Numbered from the stretch's first letter, positions 24,288-34,255 are shown. The stretch: 35,044 bases of DNA from an uncultured Hellea sp. (GCA_938007935.1 CALLMD010000042.1:1-35044); one strand, 5' to 3'. The notes: generated by a model not told the origin, from the sequence alone. Numbers and translations are program-made.

Positions 24288-24325
24288 CGCTTAAGCCTTA
24301 TACCATAATAATAATGGAGGCTCGC

Positions 24326-24997
24326 ATGACGCCCACTCAGTTTAAAACGGCAAAGTTGTCGGATTTTCAGACGCCCACAACACGTATTTTATATGGCCAA
24401 CGCCTTAAAGACGTTCAGCAAATCCAGCTATCAATCGCCAAACATGGTCTGTTAAACCCGATAACGGTGATGCCGCGCGGGAAAAAGCTTGTGGTGATTG
24501 ATGGTAAAAAGAGATTAGCCGCCCTGCGCCGTATGCGCTTTACTGGCAACCTGCCCCGCTCACTTGTCAATGTGCCCTATGTGATTGCAAATCAAAACAC
24601 GTTGCAAACGCCCCATATGAGCCTTTTATCTAATCGGGAAAAATTTGACGAAGCCATAGCTCTGCGCAAGCAAGGCCATGCCTTGATGGAAATTGCATCG
24701 ACGCTTTACGTCTCCAAGCAATGTGTCAAAGATTTGCTCTGTGTGTCACGCCTCAGCCCCCGTCTGCAACAGGCCTATTTTGGCGGAAGTATTTCACTTG
24801 ACCAAGCCCGCGCTTTTGCGACCCTGCCAAATATTGAGACTCAGGATATGCTATTGGTTGCCCTTGGGCCCTTTGCCAATGCGCCTGAAATTTTAAACGC
24901 CATAGAAAACGGGGAAACCGTGATTGATATGGGCGATGAGAATGTGATTATTCTACCATCACGCAAGGTGCCAAACCCACTTCCACTCGCCGCCTAA
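24326..24997 (+). CDS. ParB/RepB-like DNA-binding protein
   Basis: A 223-residue protein with a ParB-N-type domain (about 8-95): RLKDVQQIQLSIAKHGLLNPITV, then the nucleotide-box analogue DGKKRLAAL (59-67), followed by a helix-turn-helix (about 119-140, LMEIASTLYVSKQCVKDLL). This domain order matches ParB/Noc/RepB proteins, but it is shorter, lacks a ParA partner here, and has no clear dimerisation domain. The start at 24326 has GGAGG 5 nt upstream; an ATG at 24314 would include the Shine-Dalgarno. It overlaps the convergent DUF1178 stop. Likely a chromosomal DNA-binding regulator; function unknown. Confidence 0.82.
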   Translation: MTPTQFKTAKLSDFQTPTTRILYGQRLKDVQQIQLSIAKHGLLNPITVMPRGKKLVVIDGKKRLAALRRMRFTGNLPRSLVNVPYVIANQNTLQTPHMSLLSNREKFDEAIALRKQGHALMEIASTLYVSKQCVKDLLCVSRLSPRLQQAYFGGSISLDQARAFATLPNIETQDMLLVALGPFANAPEILNAIENGETVIDMGDENVIILPSRKVPNPLPLAA

Positions 24998-25446
24998 TTT
25001 ATCTTCTTGCTCGGTTTGGGCGCGAGGATATCTGGCAAAGGCGCAATACCAACGCCTTCGTCATGAAGCTCCGCAGCCTCACTGGCTGTGGCTTCGCCAT
25101 AAATGGCGCGTTCTGATTTTTCGCCGTAATGAATGGCGCGGGCTTCGTCCGCGAATTTATCACCGACATAATCGCATTTCTCTTCAATCTCTTTGCGCAC
25201 TTTAGACGCCGCCGCATTCATCATCGCCATAGCCTTTTTCTGGCTCTCTAATTGCTTGGAGGCGATTTTATCTTTCTTGCGTGAGGTCGAGACATTCGGC
25301 GCCATAATCGCTTTTTCAACTTTAGCCGAATTACAATAAGGGCATTGCACAAGACGTTTTTCGCGCTGCGTGTCATAATCGGAGGATGATGAAAACCACG
25401 CCTCAAATTCATGCTCATGGCGGCATATCAGATTATATTTAATCAC
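24994..25446 (-). CDS. DUF1178 family protein
   Basis: A 150-residue protein of the DUF1178 family, common next to nitrilase and glutaredoxin genes in alpha- and betaproteobacteria. A zinc-ribbon-like N-terminus has C8, H10-x-H12 and C35-PY-C38, with FEAWFSSSSDYD between. The middle is a Lys/Ala-rich helix, and the C-terminal YVGDKFADEARAIHYGE...AIYGEA is the family hallmark. GTG start shares bases with the upstream nitrilase stop (GTGA). Function unknown. Confidence 0.9.
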   Translation of the reverse strand: MIKYNLICRHEHEFEAWFSSSSDYDTQREKRLVQCPYCNSAKVEKAIMAPNVSTSRKKDKIASKQLESQKKAMAMMNAAASKVRKEIEEKCDYVGDKFADEARAIHYGEKSERAIYGEATASEAAELHDEGVGIAPLPDILAPKPSKKIN

Positions 25447-26258
25447 AGCGCGTAATCCGGATTATAATTCCACGCCGGGACTTTTGCGCGGGCCTCATCG
25501 ACATCAGCCATATCCAAATCCGCGCATATATATCCGGGCGTATCGTGATCCAAAACCGCGCGGATGTCCCCCCAGGGCCCAACAATCATAGAACGCCCCC
25601 ATGTGGCGCGGCCATCAGCATGCTGCCCGCCTTGGGCGGGCGCAATCACAAAGCTAGACGTTTCAATCGCGCGGGCGCGCAAAAGACTCTCCCAATGGGC
25701 CTCACCTGTGAGCCGCGTGAAAGCCGCAGGCACAGTCAAAATCTGCGCGCCAGATTGCGCGTAATGACGATACAGCCCGCTAAAGCGCAAATCATAACAA
25801 ATGGACAGGCCAAGCTTTGCCCCGTCTATATCGGTAAGCACCGCCTGCTGACCGCGGTCATAAACATTGCTTTCTTTCCACGTCTCCGCCCTAGAGACAG
25901 TGACATCAAAGAGATGAATTTTATCATAGCGGGCTTTGATTTCGCCGTCGCTGCCAATGAGGAATGAGCGGTTCGCGGCCCGCTGCTCACCCGTTTTAAT
26001 CGCAAGGGAGCCTATCAATAAATCAACGCCTAGTTCTTTGGCGAGTGCGCAAAAATAGCTCACGCCAATATCTTCACTCTCGGGCTTGATAGCCGCAAAA
26101 AGGCGCTTGGGTGAGCGCTGTAAAATATGGGTCATTTCAGGGGTCGTGATAAACCCCGCGCCATCTGCTGCGGCCGCGCGGATTAGCGCCCCCGCCGCTT
26201 CGAGGTTATCCTCAATCTCGGCGCCAGAGCGTAATTGAATGATCGCCGCGCGGATCAC
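25443..26258 (-). CDS. Carbon-nitrogen hydrolase, Nit/deaminated glutathione amidase type
   Basis: A 271-residue nitrilase-superfamily amidase with the catalytic triad E41 (TTPEMTH), K113 (ARYDKIHLFDV) and C154 (LGLSICYDLRF). It belongs to the Nit1/Nit2 branch, whose members hydrolyse deaminated glutathione or omega-amides of keto acids (metabolite repair). Co-localisation with a glutaredoxin is consistent with a glutathione-linked role. The GTG start overlaps the glutaredoxin stop by 4 nt (GTGA), and its own stop overlaps the DUF1178 start likewise. Confidence 0.92.
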   Translation of the reverse strand: MIRAAIIQLRSGAEIEDNLEAAGALIRAAAADGAGFITTPEMTHILQRSPKRLFAAIKPESEDIGVSYFCALAKELGVDLLIGSLAIKTGEQRAANRSFLIGSDGEIKARYDKIHLFDVTVSRAETWKESNVYDRGQQAVLTDIDGAKLGLSICYDLRFSGLYRHYAQSGAQILTVPAAFTRLTGEAHWESLLRARAIETSSFVIAPAQGGQHADGRATWGRSMIVGPWGDIRAVLDHDTPGYICADLDMADVDEARAKVPAWNYNPDYAL

Positions 26259-26509
26259 GCGAGCAGCGGATCCAATCCACCGCGCGCGTCAAGCGCGTGC
26301 AAATCATCACAGCCGCCAATATGTTGGCCATCAATAAAGATTTGCGGAAATGTATTCGCCCCGCCTGCGCGCTTGCGCATTTCATCGCGCTTGGCCGCGT
26401 CCATATAGGCTGGGATTTCCGTAAATTCTGCGCCTTTCTTTTTCAAAAGCGCCTTAGCCCGTACGCAATAAGGGCACATCATTTTTGTATATATTTCAAT
26501 TTTGGCCAT
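26255..26509 (-). CDS. grxC: Glutaredoxin 3
   Basis: An 84-residue glutaredoxin with the redox site C12-P-Y-C15, the cis-proline loop NTFPQIFIDG, and the glutathione-binding GGCDDLHAL. These reduce protein disulfides and glutathione mixed disulfides. The ATG at 26509 gives the compact family length; the longer frame to 26602 runs into comF sequence. comF lies 37 bp upstream on the same strand. Confidence 0.95.
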   Translation of the reverse strand: MAKIEIYTKMMCPYCVRAKALLKKKGAEFTEIPAYMDAAKRDEMRKRAGGANTFPQIFIDGQHIGGCDDLHALDARGGLDPLLA

Positions 26510-26546
26510 GCTTAATCCTTGAAAGCGTATCTTTGGGTCCTGCCCT

Positions 26547-27308
26547 CTATTTAGGGATTGCGGCGGCTTTGACAACCCGTGCCAAAACCAGAGCGTCCAC
26601 ACGGCGCGCCCCTGCCCGTTTTAAGGTACGCGCGCAGGATTCCAGCGTTGCCCCCGTCGTCATAACGTCATCAATCAAGACAATATGCGCGCCCGCAATT
26701 TTATCCTCATGGCCCTCTCTGATGTCAAATGCGCCTTGGACATTGCGCCGCCGCCCCGCCGCTGTTTTACCGCCCTGTGTTGGTGTGGCCCGCCGGCGCG
26801 AAAGGCAATCAGGATTAAACTCCGGCGCGCTAATACGCGAGAGCGCGCGGCCGAGCAAAACCGATTGATTATAGCGGCGCTTAATCCGCCGTGAATAATG
26901 CAGCGGAACAGGCACGAGAAAATCTGCCTCTGGTAAAAACCGTCTTCCTGCGCGGCGCATATGGGCGGCAAATGTCGCCAGACCTTGCGTGCGCCCGCCA
27001 TGTTTAAAAGCCAGCACCATTGAGCGAGACACATCATCATATTGAAAGGCCGCCCGCGCCCGATCAAAAGCGGGCTTTTTAACGACGCAGCGACCGCATA
27101 AAATATCTGGCCCTTGGTCAAATTCAAAAGGAAAGCCGCATATATCGCAACACGGCTCATCAAGGAAATTCACCGCAGACCAGATACTGCCATCCCCGCC
27201 CGCATCACGCACATGCCCCGTGAGCAAAGATTGCGGCGGAAGGACAATATCAATAATATTTGCTGCGCGGCGCAAGAAGGGGTTTTCTTTCGAGACTGAA
27301 AAGACCAT
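26547..27308 (-). CDS. comF: ComF family phosphoribosyltransferase-like protein
   Basis: A 253-residue ComF-type protein: N-terminal four-cysteine zinc finger (C54, C57, C71, C74 in CCDICG and CGRC), then a phosphoribosyltransferase domain with FKHGGR, VPVPLHYSRRIKRRYNQS (about 132-149) and the PRPP loop LIDDVMTTGAT (211-221). ComF homologues support DNA uptake during transformation, probably in processing imported single strands. The ATG at 27308 is preceded by AAGGAGG. Divergent from the methyltransferase, with only 9 bp between start codons. Confidence 0.92.
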   Translation of the reverse strand: MVFSVSKENPFLRRAANIIDIVLPPQSLLTGHVRDAGGDGSIWSAVNFLDEPCCDICGFPFEFDQGPDILCGRCVVKKPAFDRARAAFQYDDVSRSMVLAFKHGGRTQGLATFAAHMRRAGRRFLPEADFLVPVPLHYSRRIKRRYNQSVLLGRALSRISAPEFNPDCLSRRRATPTQGGKTAAGRRRNVQGAFDIREGHEDKIAGAHIVLIDDVMTTGATLESCARTLKRAGARRVDALVLARVVKAAAIPK

Positions 27309-27317
27309 ATCCTCCTT

Positions 27318-28175
27318 ATGGCAGAGCAAATGGCTATTCCGCAAATATTTGATTCCCATTTAAAATCCCTGCGCCGGGCTAGGGCGGCCAAACGCATGAC
27401 CAAAACGGGCCTGTCATTTCTGTTAGAACGGTGTCTTGATGATTGCGCTGAGCGTATCCTTGATGTGAACCGTCATTTTGAAAATGTTATTTTGGTCGGC
27501 GAATTTGACCTTCGCGCAGATTTAAGCGCGCGCCTGCCCGCTGATAAACAGCCAAAGAATTTCACCTTCATCCACCGCAGCACGGGCCTAACGGATATAG
27601 TCCCTGACAAAGCTGATCTCATTCTTAGTTTTCTAACGCTGCATAGCGAAGATGATGTCCCCGGCGAGATGCGCCTTATGGCCCAAATGCTGAAAAAAGA
27701 CGGCCTTTTTATCGCATCTATTTTTGGCGGCGACACGCTCACCGAATTACGCCAATCGCTTTATAAAACGGATGATGAAATGCTGGGCGGCACAAGCCCG
27801 CACATTTTCCCCATGATTACCCATAGCCAAGCCGCCCCTTTAATCGCGCGGGCAGGGCTGAACTTGCCTGTGGTCGATATGGACCGCTTTAATGTCAATT
27901 ATGCAAAGTTTGAAACCCTGCTCTCTGACCTGCGCGATAGTGGCGAGACCAATATTTTAAAGAACCGCTCAGATAAGGTTTTGACCCAATCCTATTATGC
28001 GCGCCTAAAAGAAAATTACGCAGAGTTATTTGGAAATAATGAAAAGCTCAAAGCCAGTTTTGAAATCTTATGGCTCACAGGATGGGCTCCAGATGAAAGC
28101 CAGCAAAAACCCCTCAAACCCGGCTCAGGAAAAATGCATCTTGGTGATGCGCTTACAGCGGCGAAAGACTTGTAG
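27318..28175 (+). CDS. SAM-dependent methyltransferase, NDUFAF5/BioC-like
   Basis: A 285-residue protein related to NDUFAF5, which in mitochondria modifies complex I subunit NDUFS7, and to BioC. The N-terminal IPQIFDSHLKSLRRARAAK is the family's opening; a degenerate SAM-binding site (ENVILVGEF) replaces the usual DxGxGxG, while ADLILSFLTLHSEDDVPGEMRLMAQMLKKDGLFIAS... (split) is well conserved, as is GGDTLTELRQSL. Alternative start at 27330. Its position opposite comF is a common alphaproteobacterial arrangement. Confidence 0.87.
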   Translation: MAEQMAIPQIFDSHLKSLRRARAAKRMTKTGLSFLLERCLDDCAERILDVNRHFENVILVGEFDLRADLSARLPADKQPKNFTFIHRSTGLTDIVPDKADLILSFLTLHSEDDVPGEMRLMAQMLKKDGLFIASIFGGDTLTELRQSLYKTDDEMLGGTSPHIFPMITHSQAAPLIARAGLNLPVVDMDRFNVNYAKFETLLSDLRDSGETNILKNRSDKVLTQSYYARLKENYAELFGNNEKLKASFEILWLTGWAPDESQQKPLKPGSGKMHLGDALTAAKDL

Positions 28176-28256
28176 GTTGAGTAATTATCGAGTTACCTGT
28201 TCTTATTCAGAATACACCTATAGCTAAAGGTCTTCATCGAATAACTCCATACCAAC

Positions 28257-28284
28257 AAAAAAAGCCCCATCCGAGGACAGGGCT
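28257..28284 (-). terminator. Intrinsic terminator of the porin gene
   Basis: On the minus strand AGCCCTGTCC pairs with GGATGGGGCT (28263-28272 / 28275-28284, two G-T pairs), followed by seven Ts (28257-28263). It lies 22 bp after the porin stop. Confidence 0.85.
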
Positions 28285-28305
28285 CTTTCAAAATTTGTCT
28301 TATGC

Positions 28306-29037
28306 CTAGAAGCCAGCGGCGATGCCTGCGCCGAACCATAAAAGGTTATCATCGCCTTGGCCTTGGAGGATTTCACTATAATTTAGTGTATCTTCTGAGC
28401 TGAGCGAGTAATTTGCGCCGATATAGGCTGAGACGTCATCGGTGAAACCATAACCTAATGAAGCCGAAGCTTGGCCATATTCATAGGAGAAGCCGTCACC
28501 ATCGACGAGGCCTGCTGTTGCGCCGAGATCCAGGCTTGTTTTATCGCCAACCGCGACGCTATGGCCAATGCCGCCTTCAAGGGTGAGAGCCTCAAGCGTT
28601 AAATCGTAATATGCACTTACAGAGGGGGCCAAAGCTGTGTCAAAGCCGAGCGAAGCGAAGACTTCATATGTGCCTGCGCCGCCGCCATCTGTGGCGAAAA
28701 GGCTACCGCCTTGGGGATAGTGATAATAGGTGACGCCGACATCTGTGCTGAAAGCGTCTGATAGCGGGACAGAGTAGCTGGCATAAAGGTCGATCTCATC
28801 GCCTGCGAGAATGGATGTATTGCCAAAGCCTGTCGAGGCCCATGCGCCGACTGTGAAATCGCCGACCGAGACTTCGACGCCGGGCTGGATGGCCGTATCG
28901 GCAAGGCTGACGCCGCGAAAAACATAATCGCTAACGAGATCAACACTCGTCGAGACGCTGACGTCGCCAGCCATGGCGCTCATGGGGGCGGCCGATGCGA
29001 GGGCGAGACCTGCTGATACCAAAAGAAACTTTTTCAT
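28306..29037 (-). CDS. TorF-family putative outer-membrane porin
   Basis: A 243-residue outer-membrane barrel precursor: signal peptide (1-23, cleavage after AMA), then VDLVSDYVFRGVSLADT..QPGVEV, the signature of the TorF/'YFRGVS' putative porin family, alternating beta strands throughout, and a terminal phenylalanine as needed for BAM recognition. No cysteines. GGAG precedes the ATG. A short GCATGA/TCATGC palindrome (29072-29087) lies upstream and may be an operator or leader hairpin. Substrate unknown. Gap 29038-29225 shows nothing else. Confidence 0.85.
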   Translation of the reverse strand: MKKFLLVSAGLALASAAPMSAMAGDVSVSTSVDLVSDYVFRGVSLADTAIQPGVEVSVGDFTVGAWASTGFGNTSILAGDEIDLYASYSVPLSDAFSTDVGVTYYHYPQGGSLFATDGGGAGTYEVFASLGFDTALAPSVSAYYDLTLEALTLEGGIGHSVAVGDKTSLDLGATAGLVDGDGFSYEYGQASASLGYGFTDDVSAYIGANYSLSSEDTLNYSEILQGQGDDNLLWFGAGIAAGF

Positions 29038-29225
29038 TTTATACTCCGTTAATAGTGCGCGTTACGACGCTGCATGAAAACTCATGCGCTGGGATTAGCA
29101 AAATATCGGGAGATGGCGACGGGATTCAGCCTTTGGCGGTGAAATCAGGGCAAGGTGATGCGAGATAGTGCACCCCTGCATAAATTTGATGCAAAACGAG
29201 GCGAGCGCGCCCGTTCGGGTGGCGG

Positions 29226-31943
29226 TTAGGCCGCCCGCCCGTGGCAATGTTTGACCTTTTTACCAGACCCGCATGGACAGGGGCTATTGCGGCTGACGCC
29301 TTCAAGCTGCTGCGGGGTGATGTCGGATGCCGCCGCGACGGGGCCTGCGTTTTGGGAGGCGTTCTGTGCAGGCGCGCTCATCATTTCCATGGGCGAGCGC
29401 GCGCCAGCTGTGGCTTGTTGTTGCTGGCGCTGTTGCTCCATCATGGTTTCTTGTTGGCGCTGCATTTGAACATTAATCAAGAGCCGCGTGACGGCCTTTG
29501 TCACGCCTTCGCGAAGATCGGTCAGAAGTTTATCAAAGAGAGTAAAGGCCTCTGACTTATATTCATTGAGCGGATCACGCTGACCATAGGCGCGCATACC
29601 GATCACGGATTTTAGTGCGTCGAGCTGCTGAAGATGCTCGCGCCAATTCGTATCGATGACTTGCAATAAGAGCTGTTTTTCAACGCGCTGCATTTCCCCG
29701 GCGTCAATTCCGGCGCTGAGCTGCTCAAAGGCTTCATCCGTTGTCTTTTTTAAACGTTCGAGCATTTCCTCATCGGCAATGCCTTCTTCCTTGGCCCAAT
29801 CGGCGAAAGGAATTTCCATGGCGAGCGTTTCTTTGGAGCTGGCAGACAGACCCTCAATATCCCATTGCTCAGCATAGGCTTTTTTCGGGACATGGGTTTC
29901 GATTAAATCTTCACAGACTTGATGACGGAAATCCTCAATCACATCAGAGACATCATCATCAGTCATAAATTCCATGCGCTGCTCAAAAATGGCTTTGCGC
30001 TGATCATTCATAACATCATCATATTTAAGCAGGTTCTTACGAATATCAAAGTTACGGGTCTCGACGCGTTTTTGCGCGGTCTCGATGGTTTTGGTCATGA
30101 CCTTATTGGTCAGCTCTTCGCCTTCTTCCCAGCCGAGTTTGCTCATCATATTTTTCAGGCGGTCACCACCAAAAATACGCATCAAGTCATCCTCAGTCGA
30201 GAGGTAGAATTTTGAGCGGCCCGGATCGCCTTGGCGGCCTGTGCGTCCGCGAAGCTGATTATCAATACGGCGCGATTCATGGCGTTCTGTGCCCAGAACA
30301 TAAAGCCCGCCTGCGGCGAGGGCTTTTTCTTTAAGCACAGCAATTTCGGCTTTGATTTTATCTTCGAGGGCATCGCGTTCCGCGCCCATCATGCCTGCTG
30401 GAATTTCCTGCTCCACGCGCATTTCAAGATTTCCGCCGAGCTGAATATCGGTGCCGCGTCCCGCCATATTCGTCGCAATGGTCACAGCGCCAGGTACGCC
30501 AGCTTGGGCGACGATAGAGGCTTCTTCTTCGTGATAGCGCGCATTAAGCACGCGGTGTTCGATATTACGCTCTTGCAAGAAGCGCGACAGAGCCTCTGAC
30601 TTTTCTATCGAGACCGTCCCGACGAGCATAGGCTGTCCTTTTTTGGCAGAGGCCTGAATTTCATCGACAATGGCGTTGAACTTCTCGCGCTCTGTGCGGT
30701 AAATCGCGTCTTGGTCATCAATACGCTGAATAGGGCGGTTGGTCGGGATGATTAAAACATCAAGGCCGTAAGTATCGCCAAATTCTGAGGCTTCGGTTTC
30801 CGCCGTCCCCGTCATGCCCGATAGCTTTTCATAGAGGCGGAAGTAATTTTGAAGCGTTACCGAGGCCATAGTCACATTTTCGGGTTTGACCTCGACATTT
30901 TCTTTGGCTTCAATCGCTTGATGCAAGCCTTCGGAGAGGCGGCGGCCATCCATCATCCGTCCCGTAAATTCGTCAATGAGAACAACTTCGTCATTTTTGA
31001 CGATATAGTCCTTATCGCGGAAGAAGATTTTATGCGCCTTAAGGGCTTGGTTGATGTGATGGACAATGGTGACGTTCTCTACGTCATAAAGGCTATCGCC
31101 TTCCAACAGGCCCATCTCGCGCAGGATATTTTCGATCTGCTCATTACCCGCCTCGTTAAAAGTCGCGGTGCGCGCTTTTTCGTCAATGTCATAACCCTCT
31201 GCGGAGATGGAGGGGATGATCGTATCAATGGTGCGGTAAAATTCTGATTTGTCGTCTGTCGGGCCTGAAATGATCAGCGGCGTGCGCGCTTCATCAATCA
31301 AGACCGAGTCGATCTCGTCAATGATTGCATAATTATGGCCGCGCTGCGCCATTTCTTCGAGGCTATATTTCATATTATCGCGCAGATAATCAAAGCCGTA
31401 CTCATTATTTGTGCCGTAAGTGATATCACAATCATAGGCGGCTTTTCGCTCATTACCGTAAGCTTCATGCTCATTGATACAGCCCACGCTCACGCCGAGG
31501 AATTTATAGACTTGTCCCATCCATTCCGAGTCGCGCTTGGCCAGATAATCATTCACGGTAATGATATGCACGCCTTCGCCCGTGAGCGAGTTCAGATAGG
31601 CGGCAAGGGTCGAGACCAAAGTTTTGCCTTCACCCGTGCGCATTTCGGCGATTTCGCCGCGGTGCAGCGTTATGCCGCCAATAAGCTGTACGTCATAATG
31701 GCGCTGTCCCAGTGTGCGCTTGGCCGCTTCGCGCACTGTGGCGAAAGCTTCGGGCAATAGATCGTCTAAAGACTCGCCCTCTTGATGGCGTTTTTTATAC
31801 TCTTCGGTTTTCAGACGCAGCGCATCATCCGTCATTTTTTCAAACTCAGGTTCAAGCCCATTTATCTTTTCGACCAAAGGCCGTAACTTTTTTAGCTTCC
31901 GGTCATTTTCAGTCCCGAAAATCTTTTTCGCGATCCCTAACAT
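29226..31943 (-). CDS. secA: Preprotein translocase ATPase SecA
   Basis: Motor of the Sec export pathway. The 905-residue product has the Walker A MRTGEGKT (101-108), [11 protein letters not shown], the DEAD-like [19 protein letters not shown] (split), [23 protein letters not shown], helical scaffold and wing domains, and a C-terminal zinc-binding/SecB-binding tail [16 protein letters not shown] (about 888-903) after a Gln/Met/Ala-rich linker. AAGGAG lies 5 nt before the ATG. It is divergent from the parvulin lipoprotein gene, a typical alphaproteobacterial setting. Confidence 0.98.
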   Translation of the reverse strand: MLGIAKKIFGTENDRKLKKLRPLVEKINGLEPEFEKMTDDALRLKTEEYKKRHQEGESLDDLLPEAFATVREAAKRTLGQRHYDVQLIGGITLHRGEIAEMRTGEGKTLVSTLAAYLNSLTGEGVHIITVNDYLAKRDSEWMGQVYKFLGVSVGCINEHEAYGNERKAAYDCDITYGTNNEYGFDYLRDNMKYSLEEMAQRGHNYAIIDEIDSVLIDEARTPLIISGPTDDKSEFYRTIDTIIPSISAEGYDIDEKARTATFNEAGNEQIENILREMGLLEGDSLYDVENVTIVHHINQALKAHKIFFRDKDYIVKNDEVVLIDEFTGRMMDGRRLSEGLHQAIEAKENVEVKPENVTMASVTLQNYFRLYEKLSGMTGTAETEASEFGDTYGLDVLIIPTNRPIQRIDDQDAIYRTEREKFNAIVDEIQASAKKGQPMLVGTVSIEKSEALSRFLQERNIEHRVLNARYHEEEASIVAQAGVPGAVTIATNMAGRGTDIQLGGNLEMRVEQEIPAGMMGAERDALEDKIKAEIAVLKEKALAAGGLYVLGTERHESRRIDNQLRGRTGRQGDPGRSKFYLSTEDDLMRIFGGDRLKNMMSKLGWEEGEELTNKVMTKTIETAQKRVETRNFDIRKNLLKYDDVMNDQRKAIFEQRMEFMTDDDVSDVIEDFRHQVCEDLIETHVPKKAYAEQWDIEGLSASSKETLAMEIPFADWAKEEGIADEEMLERLKKTTDEAFEQLSAGIDAGEMQRVEKQLLLQVIDTNWREHLQQLDALKSVIGMRAYGQRDPLNEYKSEAFTLFDKLLTDLREGVTKAVTRLLINVQMQRQQETMMEQQRQQQQATAGARSPMEMMSAPAQNASQNAGPVAAASDITPQQLEGVSRNSPCPCGSGKKVKHCHGRAA

Positions 31944-32085
31944 GGGGGCTCCTTTGGAGGGGGTTCAGGACGATTTGAATAGAGTGCCTGAAACCTCGAC
32001 ATATTCTTTGTGGTGATTTAGGGACGGTCATGCTCTAAGTCAATGAAAGGGCTCAAAGTAAAACTGCGAATTCTTGCGATAAGTG

Positions 32086-33021
32086 ATGATGAAACCTAAT
32101 AAAATTTTGCTCTTGGCGCTGCTAATTGGCGCTATTTCTCTCCCAGCATGCCAAGATAGGCTAATAATGGCGGATAATTCGCCCTTTGGCGAAGGCGTTG
32201 TTCGGCTCGGCGATACAGAGGTGGCCTCTATTGACGGCACGAAAATTTATCTTTCAGATGTTGAGCGCGTCGCGGCCTCGCAAGGCCTGATCGAGATTGG
32301 CTCGCCGCTGACGCCCGGCCAGCCCATTTTTCAAAAAGTCCTCGATGAGCTGATTGATCAGCGGCTCTTGGCACTAGACGCGCTTCGCCGCTCGCTTGAC
32401 CAAGAGGATGAGACGCGGCGTAGGCTCTCTGTCGCGCGGGAACGTATCTTGGGCAATGTGCTGGTCGAAACCCATCTTAAAGACAAGGTCAATGAGGAGA
32501 CTGTCCGCCGTATGTATGATGAGCAGGCGAGCCTAAGAGAGCGCGGCGTGGAAATTCAAGCGCGTCATATTTTGGTGAAAACCGAAGAGGTCGCTAATTC
32601 TCTTGTGAGCAAATTAACAGAAGGCGCAGATTTTACAGAGCTTGCCAAAGAATTTTCTGAGGATGAAGGCAGCCGCGCGCGCGGAGGAGATCTTGGATAT
32701 TTTACGCAAGATATGCTCAATGCAGACTTTACGGAAAACGCTTTCGCCACACCCAAAGGGGAGCGCTCGGCGCCTTTTGAGACGGAATATGGCTGGCATA
32801 TCGTTGAGGTCTTAAATCGCCGCACGGCCCCGCAAGCCAGCTTTGAAGAGATGCGCGGCGAGATTTTAAATTTCATGACTTATGATGAAATTCAGACCCT
32901 TTTGAAAACATTGCGCGCGCAAGGCGAAGTCAAATTGCTCTTTGGCCAAGCGGCGGCAAGCGGGACTAATGACCCCGCTAAAGAGTCAGAAACAAAAAAT
33001 AATGAGCCAGCAGATGAGTAA
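32086..33021 (+). CDS. Parvulin-type peptidyl-prolyl isomerase lipoprotein
   Basis: A 311-residue periplasmic folding factor, with a SurA/PrsA-like helical N-domain (about 45-140), and one parvulin domain (about 155-245; IQARHILVK, ADFTELAKEFSEDEGSRARGGDLGYF, YGWHIVEV). A lipobox LPAC (C22) predicts membrane anchoring. The acidic C-terminus (ESETKNNEPADE) is low complexity. The frame has GTG-ATG-ATG in a row; the first ATG is chosen. It overlaps argJ by 8 nt and diverges from secA, so both serve exported proteins. Confidence 0.92.
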   Translation: MMKPNKILLLALLIGAISLPACQDRLIMADNSPFGEGVVRLGDTEVASIDGTKIYLSDVERVAASQGLIEIGSPLTPGQPIFQKVLDELIDQRLLALDALRRSLDQEDETRRRLSVARERILGNVLVETHLKDKVNEETVRRMYDEQASLRERGVEIQARHILVKTEEVANSLVSKLTEGADFTELAKEFSEDEGSRARGGDLGYFTQDMLNADFTENAFATPKGERSAPFETEYGWHIVEVLNRRTAPQASFEEMRGEILNFMTYDEIQTLLKTLRAQGEVKLLFGQAAASGTNDPAKESETKNNEPADE

Positions 33022-34255
33022 ACATAAAATCTCCCCTTTTGCGCCTGCCAAATTTCCTGTCCTGCCGCCTATTGCTGGCTTTGAGATGGCGACAGCGGAA
33101 GCTGGCGTGAAATATGAAGGCCGCACGGATTTATGGGTTCTCAGAGGTCAAGCCGGCACGCAGGTCGCAGGCGTCTTTACGCAAAATCTTTGCCCCGGCG
33201 CGGCCATTGATTGGTCGCGTAAGGCCTTGGGCGTAGAGGCAGATGGCCCGCGTCTTGTTATTGTCAATTCAGGCAATGCCAATGTCTTTGCGGGGCAGAA
33301 AAGTCGTGATGCTGTTGTAGAGAGCGCGCAGGGCGCCGCAGATGTTTTTGGCGCTCAGGCCGAGAGTGTTTTCCTTGCCAGTACGGGCGTTATTGGCGAA
33401 GCTTTGGAGGCGTCCAAACTCACGGCTAAATATCCGCAGATGAAAGCCGCCCTGAAAGCCGATGATTGGGAAGCCGCCGCGCGCGCTATTATGACAACCG
33501 ATACCTATGCGAAAGGGGCGAGCACCTCGCTCATGATTGACGGCCAAAAAGTCACGATAAATGGCATTGCCAAAGGCTCTGGCATGATTGCGCCTGATAT
33601 GGCGACGATGCTCGCCTTTGTCGCCACGGACGCCAATATTGCGCAAGATGTGCTGCAAGCGTTGCTCGCCGTGCAAACCCAAACCACCTTTAACGCGATT
33701 ACGGTTGATAGTGATACCTCCACATCTGATACTTTGCTATTACTTGCCAGCGGCGCAGCGGGGCATACGCAAATTACCGATATAGACGATCCGCGCCTCA
33801 CCGATTTTAAAGCCGCGCTTCATGACGTTTTATTTGATTTGGCCATGCAGATTATCAAAGACGGGGAAGGCATTACAAAATTTGTGACGATAAAAGTGGG
33901 CGGGGCGGTTAGCAATATCAGCGCCAAGCGCGTGGGCATGAGCATCGCCAACTCCCCCTTGGTCAAAACCGCGATTGCCGGAGAAGACGCCAATTGGGGC
34001 CGAATTGTTATGGCGGTGGGTAAAGCGGGCGAACCTGCCGAGCGCGATAAATTATCCATCTGGATGGGGCCGCATTTACTCGCGCAAAAGGGCCAGAAGA
34101 ATGAGAATTATACCGAAGATGACGGCGCGGCTTATATGAAGAATGATGAGATTGAGATCAAAGTTGATCTGGGTTTAGGCGATGGCGCGTCAACGGTTTA
34201 CACATGTGATTTGACCCATGGCTATATCGACATCAATGCGGATTACCGATCTTGA
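33014..34255 (+). CDS. argJ: Bifunctional glutamate N-acetyltransferase / amino-acid acetyltransferase ArgJ
   Basis: ArgJ recycles the acetyl group from N-acetylornithine to glutamate (and may also make N-acetylglutamate) in arginine synthesis. The 413-residue precursor cleaves itself before the nucleophile T198 in KGSGMIAPDMATMLAF. Also visible are VNSGNAN (84-90), STGVIG (123-128), TTDT (161-164), DSDTSTSDT, and AGEDANWGRI. The ATG at 33014 overlaps the parvulin stop (ATGAGTAA); another ATG at 33002 is possible. It overlaps mutT by 4 nt (TTGA), as in many alphaproteobacteria. Confidence 0.96.
   Translation: MSKHKISPFAPAKFPVLPPIAGFEMATAEAGVKYEGRTDLWVLRGQAGTQVAGVFTQNLCPGAAIDWSRKALGVEADGPRLVIVNSGNANVFAGQKSRDAVVESAQGAADVFGAQAESVFLASTGVIGEALEASKLTAKYPQMKAALKADDWEAAARAIMTTDTYAKGASTSLMIDGQKVTINGIAKGSGMIAPDMATMLAFVATDANIAQDVLQALLAVQTQTTFNAITVDSDTSTSDTLLLLASGAAGHTQITDIDDPRLTDFKAALHDVLFDLAMQIIKDGEGITKFVTIKVGGAVSNISAKRVGMSIANSPLVKTAIAGEDANWGRIVMAVGKAGEPAERDKLSIWMGPHLLAQKGQKNENYTEDDGAAYMKNDEIEIKVDLGLGDGASTVYTCDLTHGYIDINADYRS

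Noticed and set aside
29206..29245. Hairpin at the secA stop codon
   Set aside because: GC-rich pairing is imperfect and no T-run follows, so a terminator cannot be supported.
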